Source of the DNA: Patagioenas fasciata
Lineage: Eukaryota > Chordata > Aves > Columbiformes > Columbidae
Direction of reading: 5' to 3'
DNA length: 64,000 bases
Assembly (NCBI RefSeq): GCF_037038585.1
Contig: NC_092541.1
Coordinates: forward strand, 5,335,445-5,399,444
Numbering within the stretch: position 1 is the first letter of the stretch; each line of letters begins with the position of its first letter. The position numbers and the translations under genes are program-made. The notes under the pieces were generated by a model that was given only the letters and a program-made list of their open reading frames with translations, was not told the origin of the DNA and made no database searches. This document shows, in pieces, positions 11,157-21,579 of the stretch.

Positions 11157-11462
11157 TTAACAGGGTCGGCATCTGTTGCCACAGTAGCGGCTGGTAATGC
11201 AGGAGAGGTCAAAGCCCCCAGAGTTGATGGGAACTCCCTCACGGCTGAGGATGCTGCCAGCAGCAGCGGAGGTGGAGGAGCCCACAACGGTGTTCTGAGG
11301 GAAGGAGCTGAGGATGGGGCCGGGCAGGGTCACCACCACGGGGGAGGGCTGGATGACAACATTGGAGCTCTGGCACTGCCTGACACAGGGCTCATTGCAG
11401 CTGTTGGCCAGTGGGGTTGGGCCACAGGGCTGGCAGGGCACGCATGGGTTGCAGCAGGACAT
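11157..11462 (-). CDS. Feather beta-keratin FK4 (101 aa, 12 Cys)
   Basis: Feather keratin with Val8, SSNVVIQ at 32-38, Ala68 (AAAGS) and Arg74 (SREG), so it lacks tail Cys74 and has 12 cysteines. Otherwise head, core and tail are standard. The coding region is wholly in exon 2. The intron is 11484-11963. The poly(A) signal is ATTAAA on the minus strand at 10851-10856. It is convergent with FK3 and divergent from FK5. The intron and exon-2 leader are almost identical to FK3, while the Ala68/Arg74 half matches FK6 and FK7, suggesting a mosaic made by gene conversion. Confidence 0.96.
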   Translation of the reverse strand: MSCCNPCVPCQPCGPTPLANSCNEPCVRQCQSSNVVIQPSPVVVTLPGPILSSFPQNTVVGSSTSAAAGSILSREGVPINSGGFDLSCITSRYCGNRCRPC

Positions 11463-11649
11463 GTCTCTGGGACAGAGTGTCACCTGGGAGACAGTGTAGG
11501 ACGAAGCAGAGCATGAGGGCTTGATCATGAGAAGCAGCACTGCTCCCAACCACAGTGGAGCCAAGACACCTTCTTGCCCATCGTATGATGCTTATCTCAG
11601 ATCCCAGAAGCCACCTGAACTAAGTCCCAGCCTACTTCTGCAGAAGAGC

Positions 11650-11847
11650 TTCCCTTCCCTTCCCTTCCCTTCCCTTCCCTTCCCTTCCCTTCCCTTCCCT
11701 TCCCTTCCCTTCCCTTCCCTTCCCTTCCCTTCCCTTCCCTTCCCTTCCCTTCCCTTCCCTTCCCTTCCCTTCCCTTCCCTTCCCTTCCCTTCCCTTCCCT
11801 TCCCTTCCCTTCCCTTCCCTTCCCTTCCCTTCCCTTCCCTTCCCTTC
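11650..11847 (-). repeat. (GGGAA)n microsatellite in FK4 intron
   Basis: About 39 units, GGGAA on the FK4 sense strand (CCCTT on plus). It is at the same intron position as the FK3 repeat and in mirrored orientation. Confidence 0.95.
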
Positions 11848-11963
11848 TTCTCCAATGAGAAGCAGCTCCCACTCCAGAGCCAGGACAGACTCTTTCAGCG
11901 GAGACACACATCTAGGAAACACACCTGATCCTGAAGGAGGAGGACAAGAGGCTTCACACTCAC

Positions 11964-12030
11964 CTGATTCCCAAGGAGAAGGAGGCAAGAAAAGTGGATG
12001 AGAGAGCAGAGAGTTGGGTTGCCTTTTATA
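11964..12030 (-). promoter_or_regulatory. FK4 TATA box and untranslated exon 1
   Basis: TATAAAAG on the minus strand at 12023-12030. Exon 1 ends at 11964, followed by GTGAGT. Confidence 0.85.
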
Positions 12031-13238
12031 GGAGTCCTGCACCGCCTCAGGCTCAGGTACCCTTTGTGGAAATAATAATTTTCTGACAAGCTCATGATGA
12101 ATGTAAAACACAGCAGCTAATGTTAGGAGATGATTCCTGGTTTCCTGTACTGCCACCATTTCATTTCCTGGATTCTGCCACATGCTTTCCCATATGAAGG
12201 CTTTTGTATGTACTGGGATGAAAGGTCTGAGGTTTTCCAGAGGGATCACACATCAGAGCAGGCAGAAGCTTCAGCACAAGCGCTGGAGGCATCCTGTGCA
12301 GACACATGACATGAACCTTGGTCATTCCTGTGGGTTCCTTTGTGGCAAAGATGCTAGGAAATGAGCAACACTGTCATACTCAGGTCCAGATGCTCAAGGA
12401 TCACATTTGACTAGTTATTTCATATGTTGTTCCTGGAATCCCCTCAGCAGAGTCCCCAGTTGTTGATGTTGCCCTTGCTTTTTGTGAACAAAAAGATTTT
12501 TGCATGGTTTCCTGCAGACCTGCATGAGCACACCTGTGTCAGTCTGTACCCATGTGACCCTCATCATGAGGACATGTGCAGATCACAGCTGGGGACTCTC
12601 CCCTGGTGTACCCATGAGCACTGGGTCATGAAAAAATATTCCATAGAAAACCCAGTGCCCAGACATGCTCCTGATGTTTCCTGAGGACCAGTGGCAAGTT
12701 CACAGAGAGGGGCTGAGGCAAAGGAGTCCAACCAAATTGTCCTGAGAGTACCGTTGCTATATTTTCAAGCCCTCCCAGCAGCGACCCCACTGTGTGAAAT
12801 AATGAGCAAGCATCAGAGAGAAGTGGGTTTACAAGATAAAAGGATATGTCACATTGTCCAAAATAGAAGTCCTTGGGAAACAGATCCGAAACATAAAAGC
12901 GTTGCCAATTTTCAGACAACATTGCCACAAAGAAGTCCACAAAAATGGCCTGGGTCCATATCACCTGCCTGCACAGGATGCCACAAGCACTTGGGCTGAC
13001 ACTTATGCCTGCGGCTGACACGTGTGTCTGCTCTGGAAATCCTTGGGCCTTTCATCTCAACACTTAGGGAAGCCTTCATATGGGAAATCACGTGGCAAAA
13101 GCCAGGAAATGAGAAGTCAGCAACACAGGAAAACAGGAAACATCTCCTAATATTAGGTGATCAGTTTGCGTTCGTCATGAGCTTGTCAGAAAATTACTTC
13201 CACAAAGGGTTCCTGGACCTGAGACAGTACAGGACTCC
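12031..13238. promoter_or_regulatory. Divergent promoter region FK4/FK5
   Basis: Head-to-head region. The FK4 side has CACATG near 12,179 in the E-box position. The FK5 side has a perfect CACGTG at 13089-13094. From about 12.23 to 13.13 kb it is nearly identical to 19.10-20.02 kb. A 102-codon open frame at 12691-12999 is preserved in both, but only because the two blocks are recent copies. Confidence 0.65.
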
Positions 13239-13305
13239 CATAAAAGGCAGCCCAACTCCCTGATCTCTCATTCACTTCTCTCGCCTTCTTCTCCTTGGGA
13301 ATCAG
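13239..13305 (+). promoter_or_regulatory. FK5 variant TATA box (CATAAAAG) and exon 1
   Basis: The box at 13239-13246 reads CATAAAAG, the only intact gene here that departs from TATAAAAG. Exon 1 ends at 13305, followed by GTGAGT. Spacing is normal (67 bp). Confidence 0.8.
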
Positions 13306-13578
13306 GTGAGTGTGAAGCCTCTTTTCCTCCTCCTTCAGGATCAGGTGTCTTTCCTCAATGTGTGTCTCAGCTGACAGGGTCTGTCCTTGCCCTGGGGTGA
13401 GAGCTGCTTCTCATGGGAGAGGGAAAGGGAGAGAAGGTCTTCTGCAGAAAGAGCCTGGGATCTAGTGGAAGTGGCTTCTGGGATTTGAGGTGGGCAGCAT
13501 ATGCTGGGCCAAGAGGTGCCTTGGCTCCTCTATGGTTTGGTGCAGTGCTGCTTCTCCTGATCAGACCCACATGTTCTT

Positions 13579-14000
13579 CCTCTCCTCTCCTCTCCTCTCC
13601 TCTCCTCTCCTCTCCTCTCCTCTCCTCTCCTCTCCTCTCCTCTCCTCTCCTCTCCTCTCCTCTCCTCTCCTCTCCTCTCCTCTCCTCTCCTCTCCTCTCC
13701 TCTCCTCTCCTCTCCTCTCCTCTCCTCTCCTCTCCTCTCCTCTCCTCTCCTCTCCTCTCCTCTCCTCTCCTCTCCTCTCCTCTCCTCTCCTCTCCTCTCC
13801 TCTCCTCTCCTCTCCTCCCCTCTCCTCTCCTCCCCTCCCCTCCCCTCCCCTCCCCTCCCCTCCCCTCCCCTCCCCTCCCCTCCCCTCCCCTCCCCTCCCC
13901 TCCCCTCCCCTCCCCTCCCCTCCCCTCCCCTCCCCTCCCCTCTCCTCTCCTCTCCTCTCCTCTCCTCTCCTCTCCTCTCCTCTCCTCTCCTCTCTCTCCT
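13579..14000 (+). repeat. (CCTCT)n/(CCCCT)n pyrimidine tract in FK5 intron
   Basis: About 420 bp of pure pyrimidine on the FK5 sense strand, CCTCT units interrupted by a CCCCT block (about 13,814-13,940). It runs to within about 10 bp of the splice acceptor (intron 13306-14009). It seems to have grown out of the normal polypyrimidine tract. Confidence 0.95.
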
Positions 14001-14030
14001 CTCTTCCAGGTGAACCTCTGTCCCAGAGAC

Positions 14031-14336
14031 ATGTCCTGCTGCAACCCATGCCTGCCCTGCCAGCCCTGTGGCCCGACCCCACTGGCCAACAGCTGCAATG
14101 AGCCCTGTTGCAGGCAGTGCCAGAGCTCCAATGTCGTCATCCAGCCCTCTCCTGTGGTGGTGACCCTGCCCGGCCCCATCCTCAGCTCCTTCCCTCAGAA
14201 CACTGTTGTGGGTTCCTCCACCTCTGCTGCTGTTGGCAGCATCCTCAGCTGTGAGGGAGTGCCCATCAACTCTGGGGGCTTTGACCTCTCCTGCATTACC
14301 AGCCGCTACTGTGGCAACAGATGTCGCCCCTGCTAA
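14031..14336 (+). CDS. Feather beta-keratin FK5 (101 aa, 14 Cys)
   Basis: Feather keratin with Leu8, Cys27 (CCRQC, as in FK2 but with Arg28), SSNVVIQ, Val68 and Cys74, giving 14 cysteines. The beta core is unchanged. The start ATG is 21 nt after the acceptor. The in-phase open frame reaching back to 13413 exists only because the intron repeat has no stops. The poly(A) signal is AATAAA at 14631-14636. It is divergent from FK4 and convergent with FK6. The variant TATA box and the very long intron (704 bp) may affect expression, but that is inference. Confidence 0.95.
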   Translation: MSCCNPCLPCQPCGPTPLANSCNEPCCRQCQSSNVVIQPSPVVVTLPGPILSSFPQNTVVGSSTSAAVGSILSCEGVPINSGGFDLSCITSRYCGNRCRPC

Positions 14337-14639
14337 AGCTGCTGGGACCATTCTTGAGCAAGAACCTCCCAAGACCTTGGAACATGGTCCTTGAGACGAA
14401 ATAGAGCTTCATAACATTGCATACAGAACTTTGAAACAATATTTCCTTCTTCCACTTGTGTCTCTGTCTCTCACTTTTCTGTGCTGTCTCCCAAAGCCAG
14501 CCTAATGGGAGCAGTCAACCTCCCTACATTTGCAGGGCAGGTAGACTGACCTCCTGCTGGAATTTAAGCACATCCTTGTAGCTGCCCATGGTGTTCCATG
14601 TGAACCACCTCCTTTTTTTTCTTAAGACTCAATAAAGTT

Positions 14640-15117
14640 GTGCTGCATCTAAGCCTGGGTCTCTGAGTCCTTCTTCCTTCCGAGGTACCTCTACCAGTCT
14701 GATTAGGCAAAAATTTGGAAAAAGGGGATGGTGGAACTCCCTGCTTTGCATTTTCATTTGTTCACATTCACTTTTGTTCACTTTTGTTCACCTTGGAACT
14801 GCGGAAGACATTCATGGCCAATCCGCAGCCAATATCCAGAAGTGAGGAAATGGCTCCAAATAGTGGTAGGAGTTTGGATGGGAAACAATAATACCTGAGG
14901 ACAATCCACATTTTCATCTCTCACTTTTTTCTGTCATTTACCCAATCTGCTGTGCATGCCCAACACATAAGGTCACAGGAAGATGAGATAGAGGAACCTC
15001 ATACAGTCCTTCAGCACGTGGCAGAGCCCAGCTTCTCTCTAGACATGCATCTGCATCATCATCATTGAACACCAGGATGGAAGGGAGCACAAGGATAACC
15101 TGGACCCACGTTTCCTG
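14640..15117. repeat. Array spacer A, short copy 3
   Basis: Non-coding. It lacks the CR1 3' fragment that follows spacer A in the FK1, FK3 and FK7 intervals. It has small tandem duplications of a TTTTGTTCAC motif at about 14,757-14,792. Confidence 0.65.
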
Positions 15118-16250
15118 CCCATCTCCCTGAGTTTGTGCTTTCAATGTTCATGTCAAAATTCAGGTATATTTTTAAATGATATTTGAAAATACCTTTGTAG
15201 ACCTTGGCCCTCAGTCCTGGCTTTTACTCTAAATCTTGGCATCCCTCTGGTATCCATGGTGCCCTGTGTGCAGAAAAACAACTCGGAGGCACTGTTGGAC
15301 TCAAAATGATGGCTCATGCTTACAGGGACCCATGGACAACATGAGGTTCCCCTCATGCTCTTCCTGTCCACACTTCAGGGCAGAAACACCACCATTACCC
15401 ATCTCACTGGGTGCTGGGCACTTGCAGTAGACAGGACAGGCACCAACCCAAGCGCAGCTGATACACAAGTCGTCACCCTGCTAGTACTCTGCTTCCCGGG
15501 CTCCCTCAAGAGCTCTGAGGCAGGGCCAAGCTGGGCTCTGCTTATGAGACCACTGCTCCTCACTCGCCTGCCAGGGTCTTCCCAACTGTGGAGTCCATGG
15601 CCTTTAGAGAGCTGTCATGCAAGAGATCCTGCACACCCCTGGGAACCACATGGGCACAGCAAAGTACAGGGCTGTGCCCTCATGGTAGGACATCTCTCTC
15701 CATACGGGGATATGCAGGGAACAGCACCAGTCTAGGCATGTGCACTGGGAGAAAAAGTACTGGTCCAAAGCCCAAGAAGGAAACCTCCCAGCATGGTGCC
15801 ATGGTCCTACTCTTCCCTGGGCCCAGGCAATGGACCCCAGCATGGAACCTCTGCATGCAAAGAGAGAGGTATCAGTGAGAAGACCTAGGCAATCAAGACA
15901 CTCCTCTGGGCACATGTATCAGACACTCTAGATGGAAGTCTCATATTGACCTGCTGATTCACACTTCGGGGTTCTCATTTCTCTTGATCTTCACTGTCTT
16001 TCTAGAGAAAAAGTTGAAAGGTTCATGTCCCTCTTTGCTATTCCCTGCCTGCAGAGTATGTCTCTTTTGTTGAACAAGTCTTGGAAATGAAGAGGACATT
16101 GGCCATGCAACATCCTATTTTCTCTGCCAAAAATGTCAGTCTCAATTGTAATAAACTCTTTTGGAATGAGGATTTCCTTAGTGATGACAGTGGTGCAGTG
16201 GTGTGGTTAGAATATTGTGACATCATGATTGAAGGATGTCACTGAGAGGT
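15118..16250. repeat. Array spacer B, copy 3
   Basis: Non-coding, homologous to 2.54-3.62 kb. Scattered open frames are not kept between copies. No gene seen. Confidence 0.65.
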
Positions 16251-16685
16251 CATAGAATTATAGAATATTTTATATTGGAAGGGACCTTGAAAGGTCATCT
16301 GGTCCAATCTTTCATGGGCAAGAGAGACTAGATGAGATTGTCAATCACTCTGTCCAATCATATCTTGGAAACTTCCAGTGACAGCACTCTACCACATCCC
16401 TGAGATGTCATTCCTGTGAAGGACAGTTCTTAATGGTAAAAAAAAAAAAAAAAAATTCTTCTGTCAAAATAAAACCTCTACCAGTGACACATGTACTCAT
16501 TGGCCTTTGCCTTCTCCACCCGGCTCCCTGTGATGAGAGAGAATCTGTCCTCTTTCTAGATACCCTTTAAGTACAAGAATGTTAAGATGAGGTTCCCCCG
16601 AGCCTTCTGTTCTCCCAGGATAAAGGACCTATCTCCTTTACTCTTCTCTCAGAGGACAGGTTCTCCAGCCCTTTGGTCCGATTAG
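16251..16685 (-). mobile_element. CR1 LINE 3' fragment with tail
   Basis: Minus-strand CR1 end in the same position as the 3.63-kb copy, with inverse ATTCTATG-type tail and a 19-bp A run at 16438-16456. Its sharing between intervals shows it was inserted before the array spread. Confidence 0.75.
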
Positions 16686-16689
16686 AGAC

Positions 16690-17295
16690 ATACACAAGAG
16701 AGGTGGTGGCTCCTGGAAAAGGATCAGCGAAGACTGAATCCAGGGGAATGGATCCCTGCTGCAGTTCTCTTGATGTGGAATGGTCAGTCAGTGGAAGTGA
16801 CACCTGCATGAGTATAAGCACAATTCCAATGCCCATGCTACCACGACTTACCAGAAACCGATTTTCTCTCTCATGTGAGTGTTGGAATGAAGAACTTTGC
16901 ATATGGTGACATCACAGTTAAAAGACATCACTGAGAGGATCATGAAGTCAGTGATAAACAGGAAGGCAGTAAAAAATGGGAATGACTGCTCCAGCCAGCA
17001 AGCAACACAAAAGATTTTCCTCAGGACAAGGAAAGTCTCTATTATTTTTACACAACAACGACAATATACCAGGTCTCCACAACTGAAACGCAACAAGGAT
17101 AAAGAACGGAGGCCATTCTCCGTCAGGGTTGGAATGTACATGGAGAAGATAATGGCACATGGGGCCATGTGCCCGCTTTTTGAGGGATGGGAAGCCCAGG
17201 GGAATGAGATCAAATACAGGTGTCTTCTTCTCCTTGCAAGCTCAGTACATGACCAGAAGTAATCAGAACCAAGACAAGACTGAAGGTGCAAAGCT
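16690..17295 (-). pseudogene. Olfactory-receptor-like pseudogene, copy b
   Basis: The best-preserved frame of the four minus- or plus-strand receptor-like remnants, open for 147 codons at 16848-17291. It reads FSCGDLVYCRCCVKIIETFL (TM2-like), then CVACWLEQSFPFFTAFLF (TM3-like), ILSVMSFNCDVTIC in place of MAYDRYVAIC, and LHSNTHMREKIGF in place of the LHYTTIM loop. A TM4-like stretch (GIVLILMQVSLPL) continues in another frame toward 16.8 kb. No start, no full seven-helix set and no Asp-Arg-Tyr remain, so it is a pseudogene fragment if the assignment holds. Confidence 0.5.
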
Positions 17296-17912
17296 GTAGT
17301 GGGTAAAATATATTTTTTCTGTTGTTTTCAGATGGACAAACAAGCCCTGGTTTCCAACTGAGAGAACACACTTAACCTAGATACAGGTCCGTCCATACCT
17401 GGGCTGAGGTGTGGATGTGGACCAGAGCAGATAGGACCAAGTAGAATTGTGACCAATATTTTTGCTCTGCTAGAACTCACCATTACCATGGAATGGTGGG
17501 AACCCATTATATGTAATAGGATGTGTTGTAATGCCTGGGTTCATTGAATTCTTAATTGCTTCCTTTTAATTGCTTACTTCAAATACACAAAGTACCTGTT
17601 AAGTCTAACACAGACCATGGTTGAAGATTTCATCAAGTGTGGCATGGGAGAGAATGTGGGGTAAGAAATAACAACGCTTTTGCCCAAGCAAAGTCAGGAA
17701 GGGTGACAAAGCCAGTAAGCTGAACATCCCTCAGACTAAACGCCATAGAGTTAATTGATGAAAACCTGAAAATTCACTGTGTGACAAAGTGACAAAATCC
17801 CAGTGCAAGGAGTCTTATTCTCCCCTTCCTTCACCTTTTTCTCTGAGCAGACTGAAAGAGTTGCCTCAGAACAAAGGAGGACTTGAAGGCCCAGGCTTGA
17901 ATGCATCACAAC
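17296..17912. repeat. Array 3' flank block, copy 3
   Basis: Non-coding flank next to the FK6 3' end, homologous to 4.72-5.27 kb. No gene seen. Confidence 0.6.
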
Positions 17913-18214
17913 TTTATTGAGTTTTAAGAAGAAAAGGAGGTGGCTCACGGGGAGCAACAGGGTCAGTCACAAGGATGTAGTGAAACTCCTGTAGAGAGAC
18001 AGGCTGCCTCCCCTGCAGAAAGAGGGACGCCAAGAGGTACCCACTTGACTGGCCTAGGAAGGCAGAAAGAGAAAAGCAAAGAGAGAGAGACACAAGTGGA
18101 AGAAGGAAACATTTGTTCAAAGCTCTGAATGCAATGCCATGTAGCTCTATCTCATCTCAAGGACTATGTTCCAAGGTCTTGGGAGGTTCTTCTCCAAGGA
18201 TGTTGCCAGTAGCT

Positions 18215-18520
18215 TTAACAGGGTCGGCATCTGTTGCCACAGTAGCGGCTGGTAATGCAGGAGAGGTCAAAGCCCCCAGAGTTGATAGGGACTCCATCAC
18301 GGCTGAGGATGCTGCCAGCAGCAGCAGAGGTAGAAGAGCCCACAACGGTGTTCTGTGGGAAGGAGCTGAGGATGGGGCCGGGCAAGGTCACCACCACGGG
18401 GGAGGGCTGGATGACGATGGTGGAGTTCTGGCACTGCCTGACACAGGGCTCATTGCAGCTGTTGGCCAGTGGGGTCGGGCCACAGGGCTGGCAGGGCACA
18501 CATGGGTTGCAGCAGGACAT
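18215..18520 (-). CDS. Feather beta-keratin FK6 (101 aa, 12 Cys)
   Basis: Feather keratin with Val8, NSTIVIQ at 32-38, Ala68, Arg74 and Asp75 (SRDG, unique in the window), giving 12 cysteines. Head, core and tail are otherwise standard. The coding region lies in exon 2. The intron is 18542-18837. The poly(A) signal is AATAAA on the minus strand at 17913-17918. It is convergent with FK5 and divergent from FK7. The longer in-phase frame to 19078 reads through intron and promoter and is not a gene. Confidence 0.96.
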   Translation of the reverse strand: MSCCNPCVPCQPCGPTPLANSCNEPCVRQCQNSTIVIQPSPVVVTLPGPILSSFPQNTVVGSSTSAAAGSILSRDGVPINSGGFDLSCITSRYCGNRCRPC

Positions 18521-18837
18521 GTCTCTGGGACAGAGGTTCACCTGGGAGACAGCGTAGGTGGAATCAGAGCATGAGGGCTTGATCATGAGAAGCAGCACTT
18601 CTCCCAACCACAGTGGAGACAAGAATACTCCTGGCCCAGCATATGCTGCCAAACTCAAATGCCAGAAGCCACCCCCACAACATCCCAGACTCTCTCTGCA
18701 GAAGACATTCTCTCCCCTTCCCTCACCCACAAGAAGCAGCTTCCACCACAGGGCCAGGACAGACCCTGTGAGCTGAGACACACATGGAGGAAATACACCT
18801 GATCCTGAAGGAGAAGAACAAGAGGCTTCAAACTCAC

Positions 18838-18904
18838 CTGTTTCACAAGGAGAAAGAGGTGAGTGAAGCGGATGAGAGAGCAGAGAGTTGGGCTGCCTTT
18901 TATA
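18838..18904 (-). promoter_or_regulatory. FK6 TATA box and untranslated exon 1
   Basis: TATAAAAG on the minus strand at 18897-18904. The donor GTGAGT follows 18838. The exon 1 end reads TGAAACAG rather than the usual GGAATCAG. Confidence 0.85.
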
Positions 18905-20117
18905 GGAGTCCTGCACCGCCTCAGGCTCAGGTACCCTTAATGGAGGTAATGATTTTCTGGCATACTCATGTTGAATGAAAAACACAACAGCTAATATTAG
19001 GACAAGTTTCCTGGTTTCCAGCGTTGTCACCTTTTCTTTTTTCTGGCTTTTGCCACGTGATTTCCCATATGGTGGCATCTGTAAGTACTGGTATGAAAGG
19101 CCTGAGGTTTTCCAGAGGGGACAGACGTCAGACCAGGCAGAAGCTTCAACACAAGTGCTGGATACATCCTGTACAGACAGGTGATATGAACCTTGGTCAT
19201 TCCTGTGGGTTCCTTTGTGGCAAAGATGTTAGGATATGAACAATGCTGTCATGCTCAGGTCCAGATGCCCAAGGATCACATTTGACTAGTTATTTCATAT
19301 GTTGTTCCTGGAATCCCCTCAATAGAGTCCCCAGTTGTTGATGTTGCCCTTGCTTTTTGTGAACAAAAAGATTTTTGCATGGTTTCCTGCAGGCCTGCAT
19401 GAGCACACCTGTGTCAGTCTGTACCCATGTGACCCTCATCATGAGGACATGTGCAGATCACAGCTGGGGACTCTCCCCTGGTGTACCCATGAGCACTGGG
19501 TCATGAAAAAATATTCCATAGAAAACCCAGTGCCCAGACATGCTCCTGATGTTTCCTGAGGACCAGTGGCAAGTCCACAGAGAGGGGCTGAGGCAAAGGA
19601 GTCCAACCAAATTGTCCTGAGAGTACCGTTGCTATATTTTCAAGCCCTCCCAGCAGCGACCCCACTGTTTGAAACAATGAGCAAGCATCAGAGAGAAGTG
19701 GGTTTACAAGATAAAAGGATATGTCACATTGTCCAAAATAGAAGTCCTTGGGAAATGGATGTGAAACATAAAAGCGTTACCAATTTTCAGACAACATTGC
19801 CACAAAGAAGTCCACAAAAATGGCCTGGGTCCATATCACCTGCCTGCACAGGATGCCACAAGCACTTGGGCTGACACTTATGCCTGCGGCTGACACGTGT
19901 GTCTGCTCTGGAAATCCTTGGGCCTTTCATCTCAACACTTAGGGAAGCCTTCATTTGGGAAATCACGTGGCAAAATCCAGGAAATGAGAAGTCAGCAATG
20001 CAGGAAAACAGGAAACCTCTCCTAACATTAACTTCTGTGTTTTACGTTCAATATGAGCATGTCAGAAAATTATTACTTCCACAGAGGGTTCCTGAGCCTG
20101 AGGCAGTGCAGGACTCC
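18905..20117. promoter_or_regulatory. Divergent promoter region FK6/FK7
   Basis: Head-to-head region with a perfect CACGTG E-box on both sides (19054-19059 for FK6, 19964-19969 for FK7). Most of it is a near-identical copy of the FK4/FK5 region. No coding sequence is supported. Confidence 0.65.
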
Positions 20118-20184
20118 TATAAAAGGCAGTCCAACTCCCGGCTCTCTCATCCAATTCTCTTGCCTCCTTCTCCTTGGGAATCAG
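20118..20184 (+). promoter_or_regulatory. FK7 TATA box and untranslated exon 1
   Basis: TATAAAAG at 20118-20125. The donor GTGAGT begins at 20185. Confidence 0.85.
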
Positions 20185-20497
20185 GTGAGTATGAAGACTC
20201 TTCTTCTCCTTCTTCTTCATCAGGTGTCTTTCCTCAATGTGTATCTAAGCTGACAGGGTCTTTCCTGGCCCTGGGATGGGAGCTGCTTCCCATGGGAGAG
20301 GGAAGGGGAGAGAATGCCTTCTGCAGAAAGAGGCTGAGTTGTAGTGGAAGTGGCTTCTGACATTTGAGTTGGGCAGCATATGCTGGGCCAGGAGGTGCCT
20401 TGGGTCCACCACTGCTGGGAGCAGTGCTGCTTCTCATCTGCCACTGTACTCTGCTTCCTCCTATTCTGTCTCCCAGGTGAACCTCTGTCCCAGAGAC

Positions 20498-20803
20498 ATG
20501 TCCTGCTGCAACCCGTGCGTGCCTTGCCAGCCCTGTGGCCCAACCCCACTGGCCAACAGCTGCAATGAGCCCTGTGTCAGGCAGTGCCAGAGCTCCAATA
20601 TCGTCATTCAGCCGTCCCCCGTGGTGGTGACCCTGCCCGGCCCCATCCTCAGCTCTTTCCCTCAGAACACTGTTGTGGGCTCCTCCACCTCCGCTGCTGC
20701 TGGCAGCATCCTCAGCCGTGAGGGAGTTCCCATCAACTCTGGGGGCTTTGACCTCTCCTGCATTACCAGCCGCTACTGTGGAAACAGATGCCAACCCTGC
20801 TAA
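20498..20803 (+). CDS. Feather beta-keratin FK7 (101 aa, 12 Cys)
   Basis: Feather keratin with Val8, SSNIVIQ, Ala68, Arg74 (SREG) and Gln99 (CGNRCQPC), 12 cysteines. The coding region is in exon 2, 21 nt after the acceptor. The intron is 20185-20476. The poly(A) signal is AATAAA at 21094-21099. It is divergent from FK6. Its convergent partner at 23.5 kb has lost its coding exon. FK4, FK6 and FK7 alone share Ala68 with Arg74. Confidence 0.96.
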   Translation: MSCCNPCVPCQPCGPTPLANSCNEPCVRQCQSSNIVIQPSPVVVTLPGPILSSFPQNTVVGSSTSAAAGSILSREGVPINSGGFDLSCITSRYCGNRCQPC

Positions 20804-21104
20804 ATCTGCTGGGAACTTTCATGAGCAAGAACCTTCCAAGACCTTGGAACATGGTCCTTGAAATGAGATAAAGCTTCATGGCATTGCATTCAGAGCTTTG
20901 AACCAATGTTTCCTTCTTCCACTCATCCCTCTCTCTCTGTTTACTCTGTTCTTTCTCTCCCTCATGGCTAGCCTAGTTCAGACCTGTTGGTCTCCTTCTC
21001 TTTTCAAGGCAGGCAGACCAATACCTTGCAGGACTATCACTGTGACTGCCCATGGTATTCCCTGTGAGCCACCTCCTTTTCTTCTTGAGACTCAATAAAG
21101 TTAT

Positions 21105-21579
21105 GCTGCATCCAAGACTGGGCCTCTGAGTCCTTCTTCTTTCTCATGTGCCTCTGCCAATCCAGTCAGGCAAAAATTTGGAAGAAGAGGATGGTGGGAA
21201 TCCCTGCTTTGCATTTTCTTATGTTCACTTTCCCTTGGAAGTGCAGAAGACATTCATGGCCCATCCACAGCCAGTGGCCAGAAGTGAGGAAATGGCTCCA
21301 AATGATGACAGGAGTTAGGCTGGGAAACAGTAATTCCTGAGGACAACCGTCACCCTCCTTTCTCTCATTTATTCCCCTCCATAACCTGATCTGCTGTGCA
21401 TGGCCAGCACACATGGGCACAAGAAGATGAGATAGGGGAACCTCATACAGTCCTTCAGCATGTGGCAGCACTCAGCTGCTCTCTAGGCATGAATCTGCAT
21501 CATCACCATCAAACACCAGGACGGAAGGGAGCACAAGGATCACCTGGACCCATGTTTCTTGGCAAAAGCACAGGCTAGC
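21105..21579. repeat. Array spacer A, copy 4
   Basis: Non-coding copy of the 1.39-1.85 kb block. No gene seen. Confidence 0.65.

Noticed and set aside
12691-12999. 102-codon open frame kept at 12.69 and 19.57 kb
   Set aside because: The two blocks are recent near-identical copies, so conservation means nothing here. The frame is absent from the other divergent promoter regions.
13413-14336. 307-codon open frame running through the FK5 intron repeat into the keratin CDS, and similar extended frames at FK2 (256 codons) and FK6 (287 codons)
   Set aside because: The extensions read intron and promoter sequence bounded by good splice sites. The conserved ATG after the acceptor is the start in all copies.
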